Assembly (NCBI GenBank): GCA_036346375.1
Contig: CM070520.1
Span: 16,131,791-16,195,790 of the forward strand
DNA from: Guadua angustifolia
Taxonomy: Eukaryota > Streptophyta > Magnoliopsida > Poales > Poaceae
Direction of reading: 5' to 3'
Length of the DNA: 64,000 nt
Each line of letters starts with the position of its first letter. Within the stretch, counting starts at the first letter, position 1. The position numbers and the translations under genes were made by a program. A model generated the notes under the pieces. That model ran no database searches and was not told the origin of the DNA. It worked only from the letters and a program-made list of their open reading frames with translations. Positions 22,115-33,299 of this stretch are shown here, piece by piece.

Positions 22115-23358
22115 CCAGGCGCGGCGCCGGCGGCGGTGACGACGACGACGGCCCGAGCGTCCACAAGCGGATGAAGCGGTTTGCGGTGTACTCGAAGCAC
22201 GCCATCCTGTACGAGTTCCCGCTCGCTACGGCGATGCTCGCCCACCGGACGGACACCTTCGCCGGCAACGCGTGGGCCAAGGTTTGCATCATTCTCCTCT
22301 TAGTCGCCCTCTCCCTGGACGGCCTGGCGGCGATCTGCCCATGCACCGTCAGTGCGCACGGCATCCTGGTCTACGCCTCCTCCGTGCTCCTCATGTTCAT
22401 ACCCTACTTCCTGCTCCTGTCGCGCAACAATGTCTACGCCTTCCTCGCCTTTGCGCTCGTGCCGCTCCTCTTGCTCGTCGTCTTGCTGTTCCTCAAGGAG
22501 CTCCGCCCCGGCGCTGAAGTAGGCGAAGAGTTCCCGCGACTGCGCGACGTCGAAAGCGGGGAGATGTTGATGAGCTACGATGACTACGACGGCAAGCTCA
22601 AAAAACTGTTCGATGAGTCGGCCGCCGTCAGCACCATCGCCGGCGCGGGGCTGTTGGCCGCCTTTTTCAGCTACTCCAACAACTCCTACCCGGCGCACGA
22701 CGTCAGCGTCTCCGAGAGCCTGCTGTTCCTGACCATCATCGCCTGTCGGTTCGTCATGCTGGTCACCACTGCCCGCCCGATGTTCGGCCAGCCATCCTCA
22801 CCGCCGAGGTTCGCCGGCTTCCTCGGGCACCTGTCGGGGAGACTTCCGGTACTGCTCTCTCTCACCGCTTTCGCCGGTGCCTCCAATTTCGTCGGGGGCC
22901 TCGCCATGCTCGGATTCTCGCTCGAATTCCTCGAGCTGGCCTTCTTCAGATCTAGGTTTTACAGCGAGGAGGTCGAGGCCGACCGCGCTGGTGAGCAGCG
23001 CCCCGACGCTGGCTTGCAGGCGCGGCTAGACAGTCAGCGGCAGCTGCAGCTGTGCGTCATGTACGTTATCTTCATGGCCCTGATGGCGCTCTACTTGGAG
23101 CTCGCCGGGAAGAAGGACCTCGGGGTGCTCGACAAGGCCAGGGTGCTGCTCTACTTCTCGGCCTTCTGCTGCTGCAAGCTCGACGGCGAGGGGAAGCTGC
23201 CGCTGCTGACGGCGGTGGACGCGCCGAGAGACCGTTTCTGGTAGTTGGGGCTCGCGCGCTCCGCCGTCATGGGACTCGCCGCGATCGACGGGCTCAGCCG
23301 TATTGCCATGATGTTCCTTATCAATAAGGCTTCGTCCGGAGAGGATTACCACAACTAG
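22115..23358 (+). CDS. Multi-pass membrane protein, unknown family, C-terminus probably truncated
   Basis: The open frame with ATG at 22171 gives 357 residues to TAG at 23242-23244. About 7-8 hydrophobic segments are visible: VCIILLLVALSLDGLAAI, GILVYASSVLLMFIPYFLLL, AFLAFALVPLLLLVVLLFL, ESLLFLTIIACRFVMLV, a long one ending LGFSLEFLELAFF, LCVMYVIFMALMALYLEL and VLLYFSAFCC. Upstream of the ATG the same frame is coding-like (GGGDDDDGPSVHKR) back to a splice-acceptor-like TTCCAG at 22109-22114, so a spliced upstream exon is likely and the ATG may be internal. After the TAG the frame stays open for 37 codons, with a hydrophobic SAVMGLAAI and IAMMFLIN stretch, to TAG at 23356. The first stop therefore looks like a nonsense mutation (CAG to TAG fits). 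The high GC third positions match grass genes. I do not recognise the family or its function. Confidence 0.7.
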
Positions 23359-23720
23359 TCAACTTTTTATTATAGGCTTGCTATGTTATAAGGCAAGTAG
23401 AGATCATGATCATGATCAAATCATCTAAGTTATTCCATAAGCAGATCTATATACGGAGTATAAATAATAGTTTCAAGGCTGAGATGAATAATATAAGAGA
23501 AAATTGTCCTAAAACTTTTGTACTTCTTCGTATTCGTACTTGAATGTGTTTAGGATATAGGGCTAAAGCCAACAATTAACTCGTGCATCGCACGGGCTAC
23601 ATATGCATGGTTTGCTTCTCACACATGGCTACTTTTGAAAGTTTACCTGAGAATTTCTATATGCTATTTGCCTTCAATTATTTTAATAAATTTTTTAGCT
23701 TTTTTTACTTTTTATTTCTT
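23359..23720. other. AT-rich spacer downstream of the membrane-protein gene
   Basis: This probably contains the 3' UTR. The sequence AACTCGTGCATCGCACGGGCTAC at 23579-23601 is a Helitron-like hairpin (CGTGC/GCACG), but no Helitron end motif can be confirmed. No gene is seen. Confidence 0.35.
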
Positions 23721-25648
23721 AAGGCCCTATTTATTTGGGTTTTTTCACCGGCTTAAAAGCCAAAAAGCTGAAAGCTAAAACAAACAGATAATTTTTAAGC
23801 CAGGTTTAAAAAAAGCCAAAAACCTCCCGTGAACTAAAAGCTAAAGCCAATGTGAGGTGGCTTTTTTTGGCTTTTGCGGATTAAGATTTGTATTTGCCAT
23901 TATAGTTGTAACATATTTATCCACCAGTGCCATCCATATATAAAGGAAACTTCATTACTTTTTTTTGGGTACTCTCCTCCCCCCGATGGCTGATCCCCCT
24001 GAGACTTGGCAGCGCATACTCCCTTGCGACTAGGGTATAGCGACGGCGCCCTCCTCCCCAGCATGCATCAGCTTCCTCGGCTCCTCCCCTAGCATCCGCC
24101 GGCCCACGACTCCACGGGGCGTATCCGCCGACGCCGACGACCACCTTCCGCTCCCCTCTCTCTGTGCCCTCTCGCCGGTTTGGGGAACCACGAGGACGCG
24201 TCGCCGCCAGCACACAGCCAAGACGTCCTCGGTTCAATCGTCAAATTGGCCGCCGCAGCCATATCAATTCACGCAGCCCCTCCGGTGTCTTCATCCACCC
24301 ATCTCTAAAAGAGTTGTCAATTTGTTTCGAATCAAATCGCGGTTAAGCTTGCAATTGCGCCTTGGAATCCTCTCTCCCAGTCATCTAATTAGTTTAGGAA
24401 ACGTCGATGCATGCGATTCGAGTCGAAGTTAGTTGTTCGTTTACTTTCCCCTACCTGGTGAGGATTTTGTTAGCGCCTATGCTATGGGCCGTGGATTCCT
24501 GCATCAGAAAAAAAACAGGACATGACTGGAAGGTTTGTGCTCCTTAAGCACTAAATTTTTAGATTGTGAAGAGCATCAGTACCAGTATTTTGCTAAGCAT
24601 GAGCTTAGTAGAATTTTAAATTTTGATGTTCAGTACAATTATTTTAGAGTACTCATGAAAACCTCCATTACTAGTTGCATATCCTTGATCTTCTTATGTC
24701 CAGGCAGCTTCGTGCTAGGTGTGGGAACGGGTTTGAACTGAATAATTCTTCCCGTGCAGGTCATTTACAAAACACTCTCTCCATACTGAAACCAAACAAT
24801 ATGATGAACACCATGTGCTTTTTGACAAATCAGAGATACTTGAAGAAATGTGCAGGTTTAATTGATGAAGGTGGTGACACTGACACACAGGTGGAAGGCA
24901 TCCAGGAGGAGCAGGAAGTGAACACACAACAACTTGAGCAGGAGAAGGCAGTGTTGTTGTGTAAAATACAAGAGCTTGGTTCTGAAACCATTAGGACATC
25001 GTCTGGCCCTCCAAGGACGCCGTACTAGTTAGATCATAAATACACTCCACGATCAAGATAGTGTTCACAATTATGGGCAAAGAGCTAATTATTTTACATA
25101 CAACTATACTTTTGCAGATCTATTAGCAATAACTTGTAAGTGGATGGAAGAAGATAATAGGCGTATTTGTAGCGCTGAAACATCAGTCGATTGATGTATC
25201 TTATTGAAGGCTCCCTACTTTGTACAGAGTTATAAACTACTACTGCTATTTTGGAGGACTTCCTTGAGTGTACATACGTAGACCTGTATGCCTGCAGTCA
25301 CCGGAAATTGGAGTAGAACTCCAGAAGAAAAATTATAGTGCTTTCATTGTAGTCCAATGATTTTCCTTTCTTTTCATGCATATCTTAAATTGCAGTGCTA
25401 CAAATACACTATTTGGTGAAAAAATCATGAAATATTTATATCAGATAAATCGGTACATAAAAGAAGTTCTCACAACCCTAAAGGGTATTTCAGACTTTCT
25501 ATCAATAAGCTACACCATCTAACCTATTAAAAAGCCAAGATACCAAACAGTTTGTCTTGGCTTAAAAGCAGACTGCTTATAAGCTCATTAAGCTAAAAAG
25601 TTAACTTTAAGCCATAAGCCAAAAAGCCTAAGCCGAAACAAACAGTCA
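23721..25648. mobile_element. Candidate TIR element of about 1.9 kb with captured sequence
   Basis: The left end GGCCCTATTTATTTGGGTTTTTTCACCGGCTTAAAAGCC and the right end (inverse of AAGCCTAAGCCGAAACAAACAG, 25621-25642) belong to the same grass TIR style (GGCC..TTTGTTT.GGCTTTT). Both have subterminal AAAAGCC/GGCTTTT repeats. The interior (about 24000-25030) is GC-rich, then gene-like, unlike normal MITE filler. The TSD is unclear, and two separate MITEs flanking unrelated DNA remain possible. Confidence 0.35.
24675..25028 (+). pseudogene. Possible captured gene fragment with a coiled-coil-like stretch
   Basis: A 117-codon frame whose second half is Glu/Gln-rich with heptad-like spacing (EEQEVNTQQLEQEKAVLL). 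Splice-like signals occur around it (TGCAG/GTCATTT near 24760). No domain is recognised. It lies inside the candidate TIR element at 23721-25648, so it may be a fragment captured from a host gene. Confidence 0.2.
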
Positions 25649-25959
25649 TGTATATACTCGCAGTGAGTCAAAGCTTTTCTTAAAAAAATAATCACGTACA
25701 GTAGTTGCACGATCCGCTGCTGCAGGCTTAATAATTAAGTTTGATTAAGGAACATACTCCATTCATCAACGTTGAAGAATAAAGGAAGGCGGCAGTTCAT
25801 TCCTCCTCCAGTAGGCCAGACAAACTTTCTAACAGCGGCTTTTCCCTAGTTTAATGGAGTGTAGAACAAACAGAAGTATTAATCTAAAGTACCGGACAAT
25901 GAAAAACAATATTATTAGAAAGAGAGAGCAAGAATTCGACGGTTCTTTAGCCGATCTAA
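25649..25959. other. Spacer; part repeated at 26526-26665
   Basis: 25875-25956 (AGAAGTATTAATCTAAAGTACC, AAAGAGAGAGCAAGAATTC, GACGGTTCTTTAGCCGATCT) is related to two pieces at 26536-26665 on the other side of the CACTA MITE. This is a local duplication around the insertion. No gene is seen. Confidence 0.45.
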
Positions 25960-26514
25960 CACTACGAGGGAAATGACCTGTAGTCCCGGTTGGCAACTGG
26001 TTTTAGTCCCGGTTGTCAAACCGGGACAGCCTATTCAGGACTGAAGGTCATAGATCTTTAGTCCCGGTTCGCTCAACCGGGACTAAAGCCCTCCTACGGT
26101 GTATAAAGTATCTAAAAAATATGGCGAACTCAAGACTCGAACCTCGTGACTCTAGCCTCACCCTTCTAACCAACCCACCCACCATCGCGTACTGATATAC
26201 ATAGAATATGTATTCCTTTTGAACTTTCATAAGCGAGGCATCGATGCGGTTAAGTAACACGAACCGTATGCGATGCCCTCTATCGATATACCGGTTAGTG
26301 TTATGAACCGGTACTAATATACCCTGCCTTTAGTACGGTTCGTAACCGAACGATCTTGATGTGAGGGCATCGATACGGTTAAATAACCTGAACTGGTCTT
26401 GAAAAGCCCACGACGATCTGTAGCCAATGAACCGGTACTAAAGCCCTCATCAGTACGGGTTCAAATCCAACCGGGACTGATGGGCCGGTATGAAAGGTCT
26501 AATCTATAGTAGTG
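25960..26514. mobile_element. CACTA-type MITE, 555 bp, TSD TAA
   Basis: It starts CACTACGAGG and ends TATAGTAGTG, that is CACTA(C) inverted ends, with a 3 bp direct repeat TAA at 25957-25959 and 26515-26517, as expected for CACTA elements. The subterminal regions carry repeated AGTCCCGGTT and its inverse AACCGGGACT, typical of a very abundant grass MITE family. It contains a tRNA-like module and no ORF. Confidence 0.85.
26121..26180 (-). other. tRNA-like module inside the CACTA MITE
   Basis: The minus strand reads GGTTGGTTAGAAGGGTGAGG (D-arm and box A-like) and then GAGGTTCGAGTCTTGAG (T-arm, box B GGTTCGAGTC), preceded by an AT-rich stretch on the other side. It is not a functional tRNA: the acceptor stem does not pair. 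Confidence 0.45.
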
Positions 26515-26949
26515 TAAAGTAATACCACTGTTCTAAACAGAAGTGTTAATCTAAAGTACCACTGTTCTTTAGCCGATCTGAGATTTGGTACAAGAAGCCA
26601 ATGCAACGGTTTGTAAATTTCTTTTTGGAAAAAAAAACATAAAAAGAGAGAGCAAGAATTCAACGGTTTCACGCGCATGTGATCACACGTGCAGGCAACG
26701 CATATTCTAATTCTACTCGTTTGATCAGCTGCCGGCCAGCTTTCCTCTGCTTCTACTGCTATCTCCATTAATTATTCTCGTTAAATAAACGCGGAGCTAG
26801 AAGCATCGTCGATCTCATTTGCCAGCAACATGCCATGTTGCATTGTTCCGAACCTCCCAAAAGTCCTACATTTAGCTCGCAAGTATCCATGGTAAATTCC
26901 TTTTTTTTAACCTTTTTAGCAGCCCACTGATTGCTTCGATTCCGACTAC

Positions 26950-28290
26950 CCGCAGGTACGCTGTTAATCTAACTAGCTTCATCAGGTCCTTATTCCAGAA
27001 TTGTGTGTAGAAATTAGCACCCCTATGCCTCTTGCACCACCTACTCTACAAACGAAGCAATGGATAGAACTAGTCTTCCCATTGTTGTAGCTACATAATT
27101 GCTTTCAATAATCTAGCATGTCGATCATGTGTGATGCAATCCCGTGGCCGGTCACCCACATCAACAATTGTCATTCTCACCTCTACAAATGCAAGTGCAA
27201 TAGGAAGAGTTTGGTTGTTGCCATCCACTATGGGTCCGTTTTGCTCAAGGGCAAAAGGTGATGGGATGGTCCCATCCATCCTTTTTCACCTATCTCGCTT
27301 TTTAGTTAGATGGATGGATGAATGAAGGCAGCTAATTCTTAGGAATATTTCTTGTATATACTGGATGAAACCATACCATGAAAATCTCACCCCACCCATC
27401 TTATCCCTCCAAATTTGAGCTCTTATCCCATCCACCATCCAACCAAACAAAATTTTGGCTCACCCCATCTATTTCTCATCCCTTCAACTAAATATGAACT
27501 TAGATGGCCTCATCCCAACCAAGGTGGATGGACCTATCTCATCCATCATTTGTTTTTGAACCAAACAGACCCTACGATTACAATCAATATCTGACCCTTG
27601 TACTTCCCAATCAAGAACATACCAAAGCAATGGACAATAATGGCTAAATGTATTGATGCACACACCAAAAGCAAAGAATGCTTGCTTAAGTACCATCTTT
27701 CCAGAGAACCACTTCAATGCCTTTTCCACAATATTAACATAGATTCTAGTATTCTTTGTTATATGACTCGGAGTACTCCCAAGCCACCCGCTCACCTTCA
27801 CTCACTACTAGTTTGTCGAATTGATATGTGTTCCACTTTAACAGAATGGCCTTATCACCTCTACCCTACTCATCATCAAAACTTTCATCATCTAAAAAGG
27901 CCTCATTGTCATGGTCTTCAAGCTCTATCTGTTTCAGGAAGGTTACGATCTACTCAATTTCATCTATAATGCCCATGGATTCCTGCGTCTCTTCCATGGG
28001 GTGGTCTACATTCTCAGCTTCAACTGAGTCAGTACCACCACCTCCATCTTGGCTCATAAAGTACAGCTCACTGTGGCTCAACTACCCAACTTCTTAATAA
28101 TGACCACTAATGGCATCTTCCTGTGTTACATGAGCTAGCGGAACTTTTTCAAAGGCTTCGGTTAACAAGACTAGCAGCTTTCCTCGCTCCTTCACCAATG
28201 TTACATATGAGCTCCACGATGTAGCCCCTTCAATTCCAATAACCCCAGTATGTATTGCAGTACCCGAGTTGCAACACATGTAACTTTAGA
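26950..28290 (-). pseudogene. mudrA-type MULE transposase pseudogene
   Basis: This is the transposase of a Mutator-like element, which cuts and joins DNA through a DDE/RNase H fold. On the minus strand one can follow KYKGQILIVIV (27570-27610) and VDGNNQTLPIALAFVE (27180-27230), the core before the first catalytic region. Next is CITHDRHARLLKAI (near 27110-27160) and then a frame with GARGIGVLI where the family has RWCMRHMGANF (near 27020-27040). Many stops and frameshifts occur. A 341 bp MITE interrupts the GVDGNNQ motif. The upstream acidic N-terminal part (about 27900-28060) and a further frame up to 28279 are less certain. Confidence 0.65.
27232..27572. mobile_element. MITE of about 341 bp inserted in the mudrA pseudogene
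   Basis: The inverted ends are GGGTCCGTTTTGCTCAAGGG on the left and the inverse of GGGTCTGTTTGGTTCAAAAA on the right, with a repetitive CATCC/GGATG-rich interior. Removing it rejoins the transposase codons KYKGQILIVIV and VDGNNQ. The TSD is short (TA plus one base) and not resolved. Confidence 0.7.
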
Positions 28291-28479
28291 TCATGCAATA
28301 CATGGTCCAACAAGAACAACCGATACAACTATCTCATAACAATGCCTCATGGAAGCTGCTTTGCAATTGATAGACTTTCTTTCACAGATAGAAAATCACA
28401 TAAATAAATCCTTCTGCACACATCTATGGAACCCATTCTCTGTAGTTTTGAAAGAAACTTGCTCAGTCATACCTGTCAA

Positions 28480-28731
28480 CAGGGGCGAAGCCAGGAAATA
28501 TTGCCGCCGGGGTCAGGTCGCAACCTTGTGGTACGTGGGCTCTAGGTTGTTGACGCTTTGGGCCGTGGGAATGCTGGCCTGCTGGGTGTTTTGCCGCATG
28601 CCGCTCAGCTATAGGGGTCAACCTTGTTATTTGCCGGTGTCAGAGCTAATATTTAGCATATGGATATAATGGACTAGCAGAAAGTCATCGGTGTCAACTG
28701 ACACCGACGCTTGACTGTAGCTCCGCCCCTG
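28480..28731. mobile_element. hAT-like MITE, 252 bp, 8 bp TSD CCTGTCAA
   Basis: It is bounded by CAGGGGCGAAGCCAGG and GTAGCTCCGCCCCTG, an imperfect TIR with CAGGGGCG core. CCTGTCAA lies at 28472-28479 and again at 28732-28739. An 8 bp target duplication fits the hAT superfamily. There is no significant ORF. Confidence 0.8.
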
Positions 28732-28739
28732 CCTGTCAA

Positions 28740-29740
28740 CGATTTCAACAAATAATCTGATGTTACTCATTCGATTAAATAACGCGAAATAGACCTAATA
28801 ACAAATCTGATACTCGGAGTTAAACTTGCATAGGAGGGGATCGATTTACCTAGCTAATGCACAACGCCCTACAGAAATGCAAAAAAAATCGAGCATGTTT
28901 TGTACAAATAGAAATTACCATGTATGCTTTACCTATATAGCACACATAGATATAATAACGGATCCTACAAAAACTTTGCAACTATGTACTAGAAGGATAA
29001 ATAGATCTATAAAAAAAATACATTCTCCATGTTCTAAATAGAACTAAGTAATAGATCTAATATTCTAAAACTAAGTGCTACAGTACACCTAACTACTACG
29101 AGAAAGTGCAACAAACTACTTTGGGATTTTATATCTACAACCACACTATTTACACATCTACCCATATTCCAATAGAAATACAAACCTAATCATTTTATTT
29201 GGTAACCTTTCGTGGTTTCAAAATAAATCTACAAACAAAAAACACATATCTAAGATAGGGAGATCCACTCCTCCTCTGCTCTGCTTTGCTATTTTTCTCA
29301 TCTTCTCCTAGTCCTCACCCCCCTCCTCTTTTCTTGAATAGATTTAAGTTTGATCGTTTTTTGCAGGTTTATCTGAGTTCAAATGATAATTCGTTGTCTC
29401 TGTCGGCAAATGAATGGCGATGAGATGCCGTAGTGAGCGATGTGGCACTATTCCATCTATTATTTGACGACACTCTCTGTCTACATTTCATATGAAGATC
29501 TAGATGATGTTGCGATTTCAAATAGCGACAGGCCTATTGTCTCCTTTTGAAATGCCAACCGAGCTATATTTCTGTAATTTTTTATTTGAACATTTATTTA
29601 TGTAATATTAATCAAATTTATATTATTAATAAAAAAATTTAATAGAGAGCTGGCAGTTAGCTGCTTTGGGGCAAGAATTATTGATGTGTATACATGAGCC
29701 TGTTGCATGTTGCTGGCAGTCAAAGCTTTCTTGTTCCATC
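28740..29740. other. AT-rich spacer, no feature recognised
   Basis: No ORF with domain content, no clear repeat pair and no RNA gene is visible. It may be the upstream part of the decayed MULE. Confidence 0.5.
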
Positions 29741-29744
29741 TCTG

Positions 29745-30118
29745 TATGACTGTATCCATCTTTCCATTCACGTACGCGCCTATTTTGCCTGGCCCGCGAG
29801 GTCGATTTGCCTCCGAGACCGGACATGCGACGATTTTATTATTTAATCTCTTTTCGATTTTTTATAATTTCTCACGTAACTTATTTCCAAATTTAACTTA
29901 CTTGGCATAGCAAGATAGAGTAAGTAAGCTTTGAGCCAAAAAAAAAAGGTATTTTTAGCCAGACAACATCGTCACGCCACTAGAGACAGAGTGACAATAT
30001 TTGAACTCCGTCTACACCCACTTTCCCATTCACGTCACGTGCGCGCCTAGTTTTGCCGGGCCCGCATCGTCGATTTGTCGGTGCGTCTAATTTTCTACCC
30101 CGGCCGGAGACCGGACAT
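29745..30118. repeat. Diverged direct duplication, offset about 265 bp
   Basis: CCATTCACGTACGCGCCTATTTTGCC..GGCCCGCGAGGTCGATTTG..GAGACCGGACAT (29763-29826) matches CCATTCACGTCACGTGCGCGCCTAG..GGGCCCGCATCGTCGATTTG..GAGACCGGACAT (30027-30118). Both are GC-rich islands in AT-rich DNA. Confidence 0.6.
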
Positions 30119-31030
30119 AATAACGACCGGATGATAACCGACTGGGATATGGAGATGCACTAGGATAACAATTTCCGGTCAATTTTGTACGCACAAGTGA
30201 GCAATTATATATATATCCATCCAGTTCGTTTCCATCGACTACTGGCGAGTCGCACGGGGTAATTCGGGTTAATTCTTCTTTATACCTCCTAATAAATATC
30301 CAGATTTATTTGATACTATCTGCATGTATGTATTGAATATATTGCTAGAGATAATAATTAAGAGTAGTCTAGTTATTTTCAAAATCAACCTGGCCTATGT
30401 GCTATGAGAAAATACACCTTGTAAACTTGGAAAAATGTGTAGTTTCTTAATGTAAATGTATACCATAAGATCAAATCTATCTAGCAAATTTCACTATGGG
30501 AAGCTCAAAATTCCCACAACAACAATTGGTCCGTGTTATTTACAAAAGTCTACTTGTTGTTGAATTTATAATTCTAGCAAATACAATTAGTATGATAGCA
30601 AAGAAGCACGTATGACATTTTAAAAATAACATCAGAGGAGATAGTTCAATAACCCTATATATCATGGTTTGGTATTTCCATAAGTACCATTGTAAAACCG
30701 ATAACTCAATTGGAGGTCAGATATCTACTGGAAAGTAAAGCTAAAATTTGTTTATTTTTAATGACTAAACATGCTGATTTTTTAAGGTACGAAATAGCAT
30801 GGACTAAACTTGCCTTTTGGATATTTCTAATTATTGTTCAATGTTGATTGATTTTTCAGCGAGATGCTAATGGAGCAGCACACGCGTACGCTAAATTTGC
30901 TAGCTTCTTCTAGATGTCAGGCGTGGTCGTGGCTTGATTGTACACCTGATTTCCTTTTATCTAGCTTGATGGTGAATTGTAACCCTACTCATGATTAATG
31001 AAATTATCTATTTGGCCTGAAAAATGTTAT
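30119..31030. other. AT-rich spacer, no feature recognised
   Basis: No gene or repeat can be supported in this stretch. Confidence 0.5.
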
Positions 31031-31190
31031 GGGCTATTTGGATAATAGGTTATGAGAGGTGGAAATGGGATAATTAGGATATAATGTAAGACAAATCTAT
31101 CTTCCAATCCGTCGATTCAAAGACTAAATTTATTCCACCTCACATCTCAATCACATTCCCACCCCTCGTTTCTTATTATCCAAACAGCCC
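31031..31190. mobile_element. Short MITE, 160 bp
   Basis: The ends GGGCTATTTGGATAATAGG and the inverse of AAACGAGGGG..ATTATCCAAACAGCCC pair as TIRs (GGGCT(A/G)TTTGGATAATA). It is followed by TAA and preceded by TAT, suggesting a TWA-type target site with a mutation. No ORF. Confidence 0.65.
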
Positions 31191-31359
31191 TAAGATATTT
31201 TATTGATGGGTGTCTAACAGATCCATATACGTGTACAATGAGAGCCCTGTGCCTTTTTTATGTGACTAAAATAAATAATATTAGGTTGAGCTGCGCGCGA
31301 TGCCGCACAATCTGGCACAAGTTTTTTGCAAATCGAATTTATGGAATCATAGGTCTCTT

Positions 31360-32090
31360 TTTTTCAAAATAACCGGCGGAAGGATCTATTTACGATTCTA
31401 AATTTTTTTAAATCTTCCAGGTCGAAAGAACCGGCGTTTTTTTTGCAAAATGACCGGTGGAAGGACCCGCTAGTGATTCCAATTTTTTTTAAAATCTTCC
31501 GGGCAGAAATAATCGGCAACCGCGTTGAATTTGCAAAACTACGGGGTCCTCTCTGCAAAATAACAGGTGGAAGGACTTATCCGTGATTTTTGATTTTTCA
31601 GGGGGCTTTTCCGGGAAACCGGTGACGTGGCAGCCTGCATGTGCCTAAATCCTCCCGACATTAAGATATATACCGGCCGAATGTAGCGCTACGATCGCCA
31701 GCGCAACAAGACGACGCGAGTGTAAAATTCGAGAAATCTGGTCGTATTTTCGGTTTTCTTTTTTTTAAAAAAAATGGGTCATTAGGATCCGTCGGTGAAT
31801 CTATAGGCTGTTATAAACCTTCGAGGAATCTACGGTTTTTTTTGAAAAACCGCGTGGAAGGACCTAAACGTAATTTCAAAATTTTTCAGGTCTATCTTAC
31901 AAAAAAATCGACGAAAGGATGTAAACACGATTTCCAATTTGACCATAAACCTTTGACGAATCTGTGTTTTTTTAGAAAAACACGTGGAGGGACCTAAACG
32001 TAATTTCGATATTTCAAGTCTATCTTATTAAAAAACCGTCAAAAGAATCTAAACGCGATTTTTAATTTTTCGGAGGGCCTCTCCACGAGG
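31360..32090. repeat. Degenerate tandem repeats with GGTGGAAGGACC-type core
   Basis: Units of roughly 70-130 bp recur with a core like AAAATNACCGGTGGAAGGACCTA, then CGTGATTT and AATTTTTCAGG. Examples are near 31371, 31449, 31564, 31850, 31915 and 31983. Similar phrases occur in the 15.9-16.1 kb part of the element inserted in the NLR, so the two may be related families. Confidence 0.5.
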
Positions 32091-32429
32091 TGCGACACGT
32101 GGGCCGACTGAGGAGGGCTGAATTCCATGCGCTATTATATAGTCAATATTTTGTAAACACTACAATTTCTTCTGGGAAACAGTCGAACGACGCTTGTTAT
32201 TATATATTACGAGTAGATCTCCGGTCTATACTGATACTATCACACTGTCTTTCTCTAGCTAGCTCGATCTGGTACAACACAACTAGCATTAGTTATTAGC
32301 TAGTGTTGAAAATAACTAAGCAATGACTCTATTGTTTGCGACTAGTACATAATGGTACATCACTATCGTTTCATCTAGATTGATTTTGAAGTTTTTAGGA
32401 AAAAATGATTGTACGTGATAGATGACTTA

Positions 32430-32700
32430 AGAGGGGTGTTAATAAAAATTACTATCGGTTTTCAGGTTAGAAGTAATTGTGATATAGCACTGGGCACATC
32501 ATAATCGATTCTTATATTCTCACAAAAGAACTGATATGCACATGCTCATAGTGATGATCATGCACATCATACATCGTCATCACTATCGTTTCTTACGTGC
32601 CCATCACTATCGCTTCTCACGTGAGAAGCGATAGTAATGTGCATGCTCATCACTATCGTTTTTTACGTAAGAAGCGATAGTGATGTATACTATACTAGTT
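32430..32700. repeat. Inverted-repeat cluster, CACTA-MITE type
   Basis: CATCACTATCGTTTCTTACG, CATCACTATCGCTTCTCACG and its inverse GAGAAGCGATAGTAATG, then CATCACTATCG and GAAGCGATAGTGATG, form nested hairpins at 32580-32680. This is the subterminal style of grass CACTA MITEs, but the CACTA ends are not preserved. Confidence 0.55.
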
Positions 32701-32958
32701 GATTTATACTATGTAATGCAGCTCGAAGTTAGGTTCAATGATCATGGCGACGTACCTATATAGGTTTCACTGGGTTCTACTTGTAATTATACCAAGACAA
32801 CCTGGTAATTTACCATGATTCCAAAAAGGGCGGCACCCACGACTTGAGGCCTATCAGAGATTTACTCGATGGGTCATACGGTGTCTACAAAGCAAGCTGA
32901 AGCATATTTATAAGTTTTCGGTATCCGCTAATACACAATAATCCTTCACACTCCATAA

Positions 32959-33293
32959 GAGCATCTCCAACAGTTCCTAATATTTAGACTCCCAATATTC
33001 TTAGATTGGGACTTTCTCAAAAAATTTTGGGTCTACAAAATACCTTGTTCTCCAACAGTTCCTATATTTTCTCCCAAAAACACCTTTGAATTGGTCCGGT
33101 GGGCCATCCTGGGCGCGAAATAATGTTGATTGGGAGCGCGGACAGAGCGCACAAAAATGAGGAGTCGGGGTGCTGTTTTTGGGCGTGCCAAAATTTGAGG
33201 AGCTAGAAAGAGGAACTGTTGGAGTACTTTTTTTTGCAATCAAGCCCAAAATCAGGTTTTAGGAATGGATTTTAGGCACTGTTGGAGATGCTC
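32959..33293. mobile_element. Tourist/PIF-Harbinger MITE, 335 bp, TSD TAA
   Basis: The perfect-looking ends GAGCATCTCCAACAGT and ACTGTTGGAGATGCTC are flanked by TAA at 32956-32958 and 33294-33296. This is the well-known grass family ending GAGCATCTCCAACAG. The interior has no ORF. Confidence 0.9.
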
Positions 33294-33299
33294 TAATAA

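Noticed and set aside
23579..23601. Helitron 3' end near 23.6 kb
   Set aside because: A hairpin CGTGC..GCACG is present, but no CTRR end or 5' TC partner was found.
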